Below the pieces are notes generated by a model that was not told the origin of the DNA, searched no databases, and saw nothing but the letters and a program-made list of their open reading frames with translations. 64,000 bases of DNA from Rhodopseudomonas faecalis (GTDB taxonomy: Bacteria > Pseudomonadota > Alphaproteobacteria > Rhizobiales > Xanthobacteraceae), in contig NZ_QJTI01000001.1 of NCBI RefSeq assembly GCF_003217325.1, positions 298,662 through 362,661 of the forward strand, written 5' to 3'. Shown here piece by piece: positions 17,822 through 26,388 of this stretch; within the stretch, counting starts at the first letter, position 1, and every line of letters starts with the position of its first letter. A program made the position numbers and the translations under genes.

Positions 17822-18729
17822 GAGTGTCCTTTGGATGAGGCAACGCGACTGGCGACACGAGACTCTGTCAGCCGCACTTGCTGCGCGCCTGTCGAGCCGA
17901 CGACACCTCTCGTCGACATTGAGCGGGAGAGAATGGCGAGTCGATCCCGGGCCAGCGTTCCGAAGCAATCGTGACCGAACCATTCGAGCGACGCTTCCGA
18001 GCCGCACTCATCCGCCAACGCCGCAAGGAAGCAGTCGTACTCCATCGCGCCGTCGAACAGCGGCACCATGCCGTCACGCGAACCTGCAGCGGAGTAGACA
18101 TTCTCAGGGGCGAACACACCGAGTTCGGTGCGCGATCGAACGTTCTTGAGATGATAATGCCCGATGAACTCGGCGAGCGCGCGGCGCGCCAGGACGGGAT
18201 CATCGCCACCTTCCCAGACGTGCAGGGCGTCGAAATTGATACCGAGGCCTGGCTGATCTGCAGCCGCCAACAGGCGCAGCGTTGACTCGACATTGTCGGC
18301 CAGCGTGTTCGGGTGTGTCTCGACCAACAACCGGATGCCGTGATCTTGGACGATCCCGGCAATCGCACCGATACGGCCGGCCAGCGCTCTGCACTCCTCG
18401 CGCGAAAGTTCCGCACTCGGCTTGTTACCGGCGAAAGTACGGATCTTTCGCGCCGACCAATGCTGCGCAATCCGGCAGAGCTGGATGGTCCGGTGGCGAA
18501 TGTCAGCAACGTCGCCGTCGGTTGGCAGGTAATCGCTCAACATCGGCACCGACAGGCCGTAACTGCGGAGCCAGTCTGACCCGTATTCCGGGTGCGTCTG
18601 CATCAGGTTACGCGCATGTGCGCCCCACAGCTCGACGCCGTCGAAGCCGTTGCGTTGTGTCCACTCGACGATCTCGCTGAAGCAGAGCAAGTGATGGCGG
18701 AACGTGATGGTGCAGACTGAGAGTTTCAT
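17812..18729 (-). CDS. asbF: 3-dehydroshikimate dehydratase, petrobactin biosynthesis
   Basis: 305-aa TIM-barrel protein. The start MKLSVCTITFRH and motifs GFDGVELWGAHARN, KIRTFAGNK, ETHPNTLADN, INFDALHVWE, HYHLKNV and SLEWFGH match Bacillus AsbF along its length. AsbF converts 3-dehydroshikimate to 3,4-dihydroxybenzoate, the unusual catechol of petrobactin. The glutamate, aspartate and histidines of the metal site (ETHPN, NFDALH, HYHLKN, EWFGH) are all present. A C-terminal tail of about 30 residues is extra. Start codon overlaps the asbDE stop (TGATG). Confidence 0.95.
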   Translation of the reverse strand: MKLSVCTITFRHHLLCFSEIVEWTQRNGFDGVELWGAHARNLMQTHPEYGSDWLRSYGLSVPMLSDYLPTDGDVADIRHRTIQLCRIAQHWSARKIRTFAGNKPSAELSREECRALAGRIGAIAGIVQDHGIRLLVETHPNTLADNVESTLRLLAAADQPGLGINFDALHVWEGGDDPVLARRALAEFIGHYHLKNVRSRTELGVFAPENVYSAAGSRDGMVPLFDGAMEYDCFLAALADECGSEASLEWFGHDCFGTLARDRLAILSRSMSTRGVVGSTGAQQVRLTESRVASRVASSKGHSCT

Positions 18730-20036
18730 CACCGCACACCGACACGGCGTTTCCGGAGCGTCGCCTGGGGCAGACGTTGGTGGGCGCACCAGGCGACGAA
18801 TACCTCGTGCAGCTTGGCCTTGATCGCCGTCTCGAGCGCACCCAGTCGGCCCAGCGTCTGATAGATGTCGGCGGCACAGGTGCGATCCGCGGTCTGGGCC
18901 AACCGCAGGATCTTCAGATGTAACGCCGGCAGGCCGAGCGCGAGCTCTTCGATCCGGTCGCACCACGGCAGGAACGTGTCGTTCGGCAGCTTCAGCTCTC
19001 GCCAGAAAAAGGCGAAGCCGTGTTCGTAAGCCCATTTCCGGATCGACAGCACAGGAAGTTCACGCATCGCATCGCCCAGCGCCTGCAGGCGCACGCCGTT
19101 GCGGCTTTCGAGATGAGTGTCGACGATTTCGCGGATGCTGCGGATCAGCGGATTGTCGTCGGATACGAAGCACGCCAGAAAATAGTCGCCGATATCGACG
19201 GTGGCCGGCAGTCGCATGGCGCGACGATCGAATATGTAACCACCGGCGACGCTCGGCTGAGCGACGGCGTTGAGGATACGGTCTTTCGCGATCGGCCCCT
19301 CCCAGCGGAAATCGGGATCGCGAACCTGCCACGTGTCTGGATCCGCCGCCGTCTCGAGCATCAGATAGTGCGGAAATGGGTTCTGGTTGAACTTGTTTTC
19401 CCGCTCCGGCAGATGGAACATGTCCAACATCACCATCACGCTTTCGGTCGGCTGCCGGGCGGTGACCAGACTGACCAGCCTGTCGAGATTTGCCTGCTTG
19501 GTCGCCGAATGATCGTACCATTCGGTGACGCGCACGCCGTAGAGCCGCTCGAACCAATGGCAGAAGAAACCGTGGCTGATCTGATCGGTGTGATAGCGCA
19601 ATTGGAACTTGTCCGAGACAGCGAAGTCGGCGTCCCAGATTCCGAAATACAGCGGACGGTGATCGAGGCCGGCGGCCTTCACCGCGTCGCAGAGACACGA
19701 CACGACGCAATGCACTTTGATGTCCGGATAGACGTCGGCATGAACGTTGGGAGCGTCTGCCGCCGCTGTATCACCAGCGCCTGAAGAGTGGGAAGCACCG
19801 GCTAGCAACTCGACCAGATCGTTCACTGTCTCGATCGCGGTCGCTGCGATTGCCTCTTCGGGGGCGGCAATGCCGTGATCGAGCTCCAGATGCAAAAGCA
19901 GGTCCAGCACCAACACCGAGTCGAGGTAGAGGTCCGAATTCAGCCGCGATTGTGGGCTGAATCCGTCCAGGTGTCGGCTGTTCATCCGCTCGTCAAGCAC
20001 CTGGCGTATCGCGGCTGTGATCTCTTGACGCGTCAA
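18729..20036 (-). CDS. asbDE: Fused acyl carrier protein-AsbE condensing enzyme
   Basis: 435-aa protein joining two functions that are separate genes in Bacillus. Residues 1-79 are an acyl carrier domain with the phosphopantetheine serine at Ser40 (DLYLDSVLVLDL), equal to AsbD. Residues 80-100 are a Ser/Gly/Ala/Asp-rich linker. Residues 101-435 match AsbE, which moves 3,4-dihydroxybenzoate from the carrier to a polyamine amine. No stop or frameshift lies between them. The start is TTG at 20036, overlapping the asbC stop (TTGA) with GAGGAG about 9 nt upstream; the frame upstream of it is antisense-like. Needs a phosphopantetheinyl transferase not seen here. Confidence 0.88.
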   Translation of the reverse strand: MTRQEITAAIRQVLDERMNSRHLDGFSPQSRLNSDLYLDSVLVLDLLLHLELDHGIAAPEEAIAATAIETVNDLVELLAGASHSSGAGDTAAADAPNVHADVYPDIKVHCVVSCLCDAVKAAGLDHRPLYFGIWDADFAVSDKFQLRYHTDQISHGFFCHWFERLYGVRVTEWYDHSATKQANLDRLVSLVTARQPTESVMVMLDMFHLPERENKFNQNPFPHYLMLETAADPDTWQVRDPDFRWEGPIAKDRILNAVAQPSVAGGYIFDRRAMRLPATVDIGDYFLACFVSDDNPLIRSIREIVDTHLESRNGVRLQALGDAMRELPVLSIRKWAYEHGFAFFWRELKLPNDTFLPWCDRIEELALGLPALHLKILRLAQTADRTCAADIYQTLGRLGALETAIKAKLHEVFVAWCAHQRLPQATLRKRRVGVR

Positions 20037-21301
20037 GCTGCGGTCTCCTCGGTCACACACTCGAGGCGTCCTGCGGCGTACAGCGAAGCGATCTCTCGCC
20101 GACTGATCTTGCCGTTCGCCTGCCGCGGCAGGCGGGCCAGCCGCACCGTCTCCATTGGGACCTGATGGGCGGCCAGGTTCTTGATACACCAATTGCGCAA
20201 TGCTGCGGGTGCAATACTGTGCTCGGCGCTGAACGCAACAGCCACCCGCTCCCCCGCGAGTGAATCCTGCAACCGGAACACCACCGCGTCGGTCACACCC
20301 GGCATCGCCATCACCACGTCCTCGACCTCCTTCGGATAGACGTTGAGACCAGAGACGTTGATGGTGTCGTCGAGGCGCGCGACGAACACCAGCGTTCCAT
20401 CGGCTCTTGTGTAGCCGAGATCGGCAGTGCGGATTGCGCGTTCGCCGACGTAGACCACGATCTCTCGCGGCTTATCGGCATCTCCGGCCTCGACACGAAG
20501 ATGAGGCAACGGCACTCCCATGTCGCCAGATGCCGACAGGTTCGGATTGATCGCGACGCATCCGGCTTCCGAGCAGCCATATTGCTGAAACAGATGCGTC
20601 GTCCGAGCGCGGATCGTCATCAGCCACTGGTCGGGCAGTAGCGTTCCGGAGGTCATCGCCGCATGGATCATCTCGCCTTCCGGCAGCAGGCGGGCGATGG
20701 CGTGGAGCATGGCGGGCGATGAATACAACAGCGGCCGCCGGGTTTGACGCAGGCGAGCTATAAGATACTTCGGATTGGCCGTGCCGAGAATGTGCGGAAT
20801 TTGGCTGCGGCGCAGGCTAACCAAAACGCCGCAGATTAGTCCGTAGGAATGCGTGATTGGACATGCGACCAGCGGCGTCATGTCCTGCGGGCCCGCGAAA
20901 GTAGTCACATAGCTATCGATCTCGCGATCGATCTCAGCCCAGCTGCGGACGATCCGCTTCGGTTCGCCGGTGGTGCCGGACGTCGTCTGCAACAGGCCAC
21001 CGGGGCTGGGGCCTTCGCCGCCGAGATCGTCGATGGAGAAATCATCGGTCACCAGCCGGTGGCAACCGAGGTTGATCGCAAGCCGTCGCGCCGCAGCGCG
21101 CGGTGTGGACGGATGGATCGGCAGCACACTGGCGTCGGCATCGCGGATAGCGAGCAGCAGTGCCAGGAATTCTGCCGGATCGGACAGGCAGACTGCAAAG
21201 CTCAGCTTGGACCGATCGTTGAGGCCCACAGCCTCAGCGGCGCGGGCGCCCATCGCGTTCAGCTGTGCTTGATCGTAGAAACTGTCGCCGACCTGGATCA
21301 T
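20033..21301 (-). CDS. asbC: 3,4-dihydroxybenzoate-AMP ligase
   Basis: 422-aa adenylate-forming enzyme. Core motif TTSGTTGEPKR (phosphate loop), a QQYGCSEAG segment in the A5 position, ADLGYTRADG (A7-like) and ARLPRQANGKISRRE with the C-terminal catalytic lysine. By position and length it is AsbC, which activates 3,4-dihydroxybenzoate and loads it on the carrier domain. It starts as ATGA overlapping the asbB stop and its stop overlaps the asbDE start. Confidence 0.9.
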   Translation of the reverse strand: MIQVGDSFYDQAQLNAMGARAAEAVGLNDRSKLSFAVCLSDPAEFLALLLAIRDADASVLPIHPSTPRAAARRLAINLGCHRLVTDDFSIDDLGGEGPSPGGLLQTTSGTTGEPKRIVRSWAEIDREIDSYVTTFAGPQDMTPLVACPITHSYGLICGVLVSLRRSQIPHILGTANPKYLIARLRQTRRPLLYSSPAMLHAIARLLPEGEMIHAAMTSGTLLPDQWLMTIRARTTHLFQQYGCSEAGCVAINPNLSASGDMGVPLPHLRVEAGDADKPREIVVYVGERAIRTADLGYTRADGTLVFVARLDDTINVSGLNVYPKEVEDVVMAMPGVTDAVVFRLQDSLAGERVAVAFSAEHSIAPAALRNWCIKNLAAHQVPMETVRLARLPRQANGKISRREIASLYAAGRLECVTEETAA

Positions 21302-23031
21302 GCATACTCCCGTGCGATCGGCGCGACGGCCGCAAGTGGATTGGGGACTTTGTGTTGGAGCGCTTCACCCGACAGCCCGAGCTTTCGGGCGAGCAGGCTC
21401 TCGATCACAATCTCAGGTGAGCCGAAGCCGAGACAGGCGGCGCGTTCACCGAGGCCGTGCTCGGCGATGTCGGCGGCCAGACGCAACGACACCCGATGCC
21501 AGAAAGCGCCCTCGCTGATCCCGTAGAAGCTCTGCACCAGATGCGAGATCTCGGACAGATTGAACACGAACAGGCAATCGACGAACAGGTCGCGCAAGTC
21601 CTCCGGTCGCTCCATCCAATAATACTGGTTCGGCAGCGCGCGACGATAACGAGGATCGAGCGTCGGGAAGTCCGGCGCCAGGTTCGGATTGGCTAGGAAG
21701 TCCGCCACGAATTCCAGGCTGTCGTGGAAGTCGCGCAGGATCAGACGTTCGGGCCAGCCGTCGCGGTGCACCAGCACCATGTTTTGTCCGTGCGCTTCGG
21801 TAGCGATGCCATGGACGACGAGCAGCCGCCACACCGGCAGCACCGCAACTTCGATCAATCGGTCGAGCCATGGCTTGATGCCGTAGCGCTGCAGCCACGG
21901 ATCGATGAAGGGCAGGCCATCTGATTCGATCGCCATCAGCGCATTGAACGGCACTGCACACTCGCCGTCCGCAAGCTTGCTCTCGACGCTCTCCCGCCAG
22001 ATTGCGGCGATTTCTCCCCCGAGCGGACCATCGCGATCGACGATCGCGCCGGCGAATTCGCGGAGGATGTCGAGTCGATAGCTGGTTCCGAACAGCGGGT
22101 CGCTGTCGAGCACCGCGTCGAGCCAGCGCGACAACTCCGGGGCGGTCGCGACGGAGTGTGCCTCAATGTTGCGGAGTGTCGAGGTGTTGACGATGCCGAG
22201 CGATAGCTTGACGCTGCTCCGGCCCGGGCTCTGAGCGTTACCGAGCGTGCGCACCGACTGGCTGGCGCAATACAGATCACCGGCAGCGCCGAGATCGTGA
22301 ATACGGCCGGCCTGGAGCAGGGGACGCAGGCGGTTGGCCGACAGATCACGCCATTGCCAGGGATGGATTGGCATCAGACCGAAACGTTGCTGTTCGAGAC
22401 CGAGAGCAGCAGCGTGCGCTGCGATCTCTGCTAGTCCCGCGGCGCCGAGCTCTCGTTTCCAGAACGTCTCTTCCGCGTCCGGCAACGACATATGGAGCAG
22501 ATCCCGCGTCACCGCGAGCCAGACCAATTGGAAGGCGCCTCCTGCTTCGGGGCCGTAGCGGCGATGGTCATGCTCGTCGAAACCGGTGCGTGACTTGAAG
22601 CACGGATGATAGGGGTGCCCTTCGTCGATCGCTGCGTCGAGGGCGGAAAATGACATCCGTCGCCGGTCATGGCGCGGAGCATTGAGCCGATTCCAACGCA
22701 CCAATGCTTCAGTCTGGGCGAGTTCTTGACCAAGCCGTACGCGTTGTTGCGGGTCTGCGGGAAGGTCCGCCACCGCATCCGCGATTGACGCCTGGTTCCA
22801 CACACAGCCGGTGCGACACTCAACCGTTCCCGGATCCAGCCGAGGTCGGCCGAAAGCGCCGATCCGGCCGTGCGCTCGCCACGCACGTCCGTTGCAGCGC
22901 CATTCAAAGCGGCGAGCCGGACAAGGGGCCAACGCGATTGGTCCGCAAAGGTTTTCATACAAGGCCGCAGCAATGAGCTGGCGCACGACTCGCTCCTCCG
23001 GCAGGGCCGGGACGTCACCGGGAAGCGACAT
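21298..23031 (-). CDS. asbB: NIS siderophore synthetase (IucA/IucC family)
   Basis: 577-aa NRPS-independent siderophore synthetase. Family marks: GHPYHPCFKSRTGF, MPIHPWQWRDL, SVRTLGNAQSPGRSSVKLSL (ATP and phosphate contacts), NTSTLRN, and EAHGQNMVLV, followed by the FhuF-like C-terminal iron-reductase-type fold. Forms an amide between an amine and a citrate carboxyl using ATP. Start ATG at 23031 lies inside the end of asbA (17-bp overlap) with GAGGAG 9 nt upstream. Second of two synthetases, as in petrobactin loci. Confidence 0.92.
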   Translation of the reverse strand: MSLPGDVPALPEERVVRQLIAAALYENLCGPIALAPCPARRFEWRCNGRAWRAHGRIGAFGRPRLDPGTVECRTGCVWNQASIADAVADLPADPQQRVRLGQELAQTEALVRWNRLNAPRHDRRRMSFSALDAAIDEGHPYHPCFKSRTGFDEHDHRRYGPEAGGAFQLVWLAVTRDLLHMSLPDAEETFWKRELGAAGLAEIAAHAAALGLEQQRFGLMPIHPWQWRDLSANRLRPLLQAGRIHDLGAAGDLYCASQSVRTLGNAQSPGRSSVKLSLGIVNTSTLRNIEAHSVATAPELSRWLDAVLDSDPLFGTSYRLDILREFAGAIVDRDGPLGGEIAAIWRESVESKLADGECAVPFNALMAIESDGLPFIDPWLQRYGIKPWLDRLIEVAVLPVWRLLVVHGIATEAHGQNMVLVHRDGWPERLILRDFHDSLEFVADFLANPNLAPDFPTLDPRYRRALPNQYYWMERPEDLRDLFVDCLFVFNLSEISHLVQSFYGISEGAFWHRVSLRLAADIAEHGLGERAACLGFGSPEIVIESLLARKLGLSGEALQHKVPNPLAAVAPIAREYA

Positions 23032-24796
23032 GAGCTTCTCCTCTTCGTGCCGCGCGCCGATCGGAAAACAGCGGATTTGGCAACTGCACATAGATCGCGC
23101 GGCCGTCTTCGGCTTCTAGCTCGTCGATGTCGAGTATTCGTGTCAGGAGGTTGGCTTTGGCGGAGACGGTCGGGCGATCGAGAATACTGGCGGCGAAGTC
23201 GCGCCCGACTCCGTCGAGTTCGTCCGTTAGGCCGCTCAGCCGCTCGCGTAATATGATCAGCAGCGCTTCTTCGTCGATTAGCAGATCCTGACCCATGCGG
23301 GCGATCACCGAGTAGATCTGATTGACGATCAGGTAATAGCCGAACCGCTCTTGGATCGCGCGATCGTCGAAATACAAACCGCCAATCTCGGCGGTGTCCG
23401 GCACGAGCGCGACCAGCCGATCGCGATGGGCGCTCGACAGGTAGAAGCCCTGATTGTCCCGATAATAGGACGCGGTCGGCAGGCCGGAGGAGACGTCGAG
23501 CAGAACGTTCTGTTGATGGGCTTCCAAGGCAACGCCCAGCTCGTCATAGAGCCTGACGAGCGGGTCCAGCGCGCAATCGAGATAGGCTGAGAACCACTGC
23601 CGCGAAGCGTTCACCACAGGCAGGCCTTGCTGCGTAGCATGTTCGCGCACCAATAAGTCGAGCCGCGAGCGCGTGCAGGGCGGAGGGTCGGCTGTCAGAG
23701 CTGCGATCGTAACGCCCTTGGTCTCGCTGCCCGAAACGAATGGATTCTCGCGGAAGATGACTTCGAACCCACTCTCCGTGCGGCCGGGTAGGGCGAGCGT
23801 CAGGTAGGCCGGATCGCGGATCAGCCGGAAGCAAGGATGGCGCGCGAGAAAATCGGTGCGTGCGAACAGCCGAGACATTTCGACGCCGGCCCTCAGCTCC
23901 GGCATCCGATTGATCCGCAAGGAGTTGGTGATCCGAACCGGCAGAGAGAATTTCAGCATCCACGGTACATCGGCGCTGTACAGCGTGCGAACCGAGGATG
24001 TCGGCGAGAACTCTGCCCCGAACGAGCCGAGGTGGCGGAGCCTGCCTTGTCTGGCGAGTTCCGCGATGTCGGGATCGAGCATCACAGCTTCGGCCTGTAG
24101 CGGATGGAGGGGGAGCAGAGCTTCTCCCGGACGCAGCGTTGGGCGGCAGGACGCAGGCAGGAGCGTCTCGAGAATCCCAGAGACGGAAACCTCATCTGTG
24201 CTGCCGTGACGTAACAGCGTAGCATCGACGGCAAAGTATGTGAGCTGGAACCGGCCACGATGCTCCGGCGCGTAGGTGGGCTGCTGCCAGTCGGCCATGC
24301 CTTGCCGACTCTTTGGTGTCGGATGAAGCCAATGCCCAAACGTCAGGCTTTGTTCGCAATCGATGAAGGTGCGGCCAGTGTGGTCGGATGTCTGCTGCAG
24401 GCCGTCGGCGATACACTGATAGCTCGCGAGTACGCGGCCGAGCAGCTCTGCTTCTTCGTTGCGCAGCGATTCCGCCCTTGCAGCGCCCATGCCGGAGTAG
24501 CATTCCTGCACCATCAGATAGAGCGCCCGGAGCGGCGCGATTTCGTGCCAGGCGTTCTCTGGCGTTCGGCAAATGTAGACGCGCCCGAAGCGAAGCGGAC
24601 CGCACAGCGACTCCCGCTCGATTTCGGCGCGTAATGTCGCGGCCGCCATCGGGCAGGACCACTCGATGTACTTCTGCCGTTGCCCGCATTCCGACCGATG
24701 TGACGATGGCATCCCGGGATCGATTTCGCGCCGGTAGCAATTGGCAAAACTCTGGAAGGTTGCGCGCTCGGCGATCTCGCGCATGGATCCGTGCAT
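23015..24796 (-). CDS. asbA: NIS siderophore synthetase (IucA/IucC family)
   Basis: 593-aa synthetase: FGHWLHPTPKSRQG, LLPLHPLQAEAV, SVRTLYSADVPWMLKFSL, RITNSLRINRMPE, and EAHQQNVLLDV. First gene of the operon. In petrobactin synthesis AsbA joins spermidine to citrate; the order asbA-asbB-asbC-(D)E-F is conserved here. ATG at 24796 is chosen because GGAAGA lies about 8 nt upstream; a GTG at 24856 would add 20 residues. Divergent from the sigma-factor gene. Confidence 0.92.
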   Translation of the reverse strand: MHGSMREIAERATFQSFANCYRREIDPGMPSSHRSECGQRQKYIEWSCPMAAATLRAEIERESLCGPLRFGRVYICRTPENAWHEIAPLRALYLMVQECYSGMGAARAESLRNEEAELLGRVLASYQCIADGLQQTSDHTGRTFIDCEQSLTFGHWLHPTPKSRQGMADWQQPTYAPEHRGRFQLTYFAVDATLLRHGSTDEVSVSGILETLLPASCRPTLRPGEALLPLHPLQAEAVMLDPDIAELARQGRLRHLGSFGAEFSPTSSVRTLYSADVPWMLKFSLPVRITNSLRINRMPELRAGVEMSRLFARTDFLARHPCFRLIRDPAYLTLALPGRTESGFEVIFRENPFVSGSETKGVTIAALTADPPPCTRSRLDLLVREHATQQGLPVVNASRQWFSAYLDCALDPLVRLYDELGVALEAHQQNVLLDVSSGLPTASYYRDNQGFYLSSAHRDRLVALVPDTAEIGGLYFDDRAIQERFGYYLIVNQIYSVIARMGQDLLIDEEALLIILRERLSGLTDELDGVGRDFAASILDRPTVSAKANLLTRILDIDELEAEDGRAIYVQLPNPLFSDRRAARRGEAHVASR

Positions 24797-25084
24797 CGAT
24801 GTGTCTTCCGTAAAGCGGCCCGAACGGCGGGGTCGTATGGTATCAACGATTGACACCCGCCAGACCCGTAATCGTGACCAGCGTCCATAACTTAGAATTC
24901 AACCAATCATCGATTGCAAAGACCGTGCGGCGTTGACAGATCCGCGAGGAATGCGGTTAGAAGAATGACCTGAGGTAATGTCTACGAACATCGCTTTCGC
25001 TTCGAGTTGTGTCGGCGATGACGTCAGCGACTACGCCGAACGCTTCCCGTTCGGTCGGGGCTGATGCGCTACGATGGGGATTTC
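24797..25084. promoter_or_regulatory. Divergent control region between asbA and the FecI-type sigma gene
   Basis: 288 bp between divergent starts. TTAGAATTCAA (24892-24902) is a near-palindrome around GAATTC; its TTAGAA half resembles half of an Irr/Fur-type iron box, though the spacing is not canonical. On the plus strand TTGACA (24933-24938) and TTAGAA (24957-24962), 18 nt apart, could be a sigma70 promoter for the sigma gene. I could not identify the promoter recognised by the ECF sigma itself. Confidence 0.35.
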
Positions 25085-25585
25085 ATGTCGTCTGCGACAG
25101 AGCTGCTCAGTATATTCGGAGCGGAGCAGGGCCAGCTCAAGCGGATGGTGCGTCGCATCACCGGAAATGCGCATACGGCGGAAGACGTCGTCCACGAGAC
25201 GTTTATCAAGCTGATGAATCGAAAGGTAACCGAAAGGGACGTCGGTCTCGTCGTCACGACCGCACGGAATCTCGCTTGCGATACGATCCGGGCAGAACGC
25301 GTTCGCGCCTCTTATGCCAGCAAAGTGTCGTCGGAGCAGTTGCAGACTGGCGTCGTGGACCCTGAAGACGCGGTGGCCAGCCGGTTGGATCTCGACGCTC
25401 TGCTGCGTGCGCTACAGACGCTGCCGATGCGCACTCAGCGCATCTTTCTGCTTAGCAAGGTCGATGGCATGACTTACCCCCAGATTGCGCGCAGTCTCAA
25501 CATTTCAGTCTCTACGGTCGAGAAAGAGATGATCTCCGCACTCGAGTTTTGCCGTACTTGGCGTCAGCGGCGTGAGACCATTTAA
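25085..25585 (+). CDS. FecI-type ECF sigma factor
   Basis: 166-aa sigma factor with region 2 (LKRMVRRITGNAHTAEDVVHETFIKL) and region 4 (LQTLPMRTQRIFLLSKVDG, then QIARSLNISVSTVEKEM helix-turn-helix). The residues fit the iron-starvation FecI group. ATG at 25085 has GGGGA 6 nt upstream; an ATG at 25064 would add 7 residues. FecI genes normally sit directly before fecR; here fecR and the receptor are at the far end of the minus-strand operon, 11 kb away. Confidence 0.93.
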   Translation: MSSATELLSIFGAEQGQLKRMVRRITGNAHTAEDVVHETFIKLMNRKVTERDVGLVVTTARNLACDTIRAERVRASYASKVSSEQLQTGVVDPEDAVASRLDLDALLRALQTLPMRTQRIFLLSKVDGMTYPQIARSLNISVSTVEKEMISALEFCRTWRQRRETI

Positions 25586-25861
25586 TCCTCGATCCCGTTC
25601 ATCCTGGCATTATGCCAGCGTGCGGAAGAGGCGACAGTGTTCGACGGGGCATAACGCGGCCATCGATACCCATTGCGGGACGTCGGTCTGTTTCTCAAGT
25701 TGTGGAGCGAATGCGTGCAGCGGCGCCGACCATACGTGAGCACGGAGTTTGCTGGGAATTGCCGATGAGGGAAGAAGCGCTAATACAGCAGGCCGACAGG
25801 CTGCCGTAACTCCTGACCGTCCGCAGGCTAATCCAGGTTGAAGTTCGTTCTGGCCCAAGAC

Positions 25862-26177
25862 GAGGACCAGAACCTGAAGCGCAGTCGCTTTTCAGAAGGG
25901 CAGATCATCGGGGATTTTGAAGGAGCACGAGTCCGGCGTTGCGGTTGCCGAGCTGTGCCGCAAGCACGGCGGCAGCGATGCCAGCATCGACAAGTGGAGC
26001 GCGGCAAGCCGAAGATGGTGGTCAGCGACAACGGCACCGAACTCACCACATCCTGGCTTGGGCCGATGCCGCCCGGATCGAGTGGCATTACATCGCGCCG
26101 AGCAAGCCGACGCAGAATGCCTGAACGCCTATCGATTCCTGTTCCTTGCGGACGCCCGGGAAAAATTGGATACTTGA
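25862..26177 (+). pseudogene. Decayed IS3-family insertion sequence
   Basis: Plus-strand pieces of both IS3 genes are joined. First is the orfA start (RSRFSEGQIIG, then in another frame KEHESGVAVAELCRKHGGSDASI). Then, after an internal deletion, part of the orfB integrase core (MVVSDNGTELT with the second catalytic Asp, ADAARIEWHYIAPSKPTQNA) and a fragment resembling ECLNAxxFLxLADAREKL. Several frameshifts make it inactive. The rest of 25586-26388 holds nothing I can support. It marks the right side of the siderophore locus. Confidence 0.75.
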
Positions 26178-26388
26178 CGTAAATTCCATAATGAGGAAAC
26201 AGCCTCTCGGGTCGACCGGTAATCGACCGCCGATTTTGCTGCCAAACCACGTCGGCGCTACCATCCCGCCAACGTGATCAGATGTGCAAAACTCTAGTTC
26301 TGGGTGGTCTAAGGTCCAGTCTGGGGGCGGATCAAGAAAACTCAACAAATGCTCCCCCGGTTTGGGGAGTTGATCGCGCGGTTTAAAG

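Noticed and set aside
7244..26177. Idea that the two IS3 remnants are halves of one element split by inversion of the siderophore locus
   Set aside because: Orientation would fit, but the right remnant already includes a segment (ECLNAxxFL...DAREKL) equivalent to the left one and of a different subgroup, so they overlap and are separate copies.
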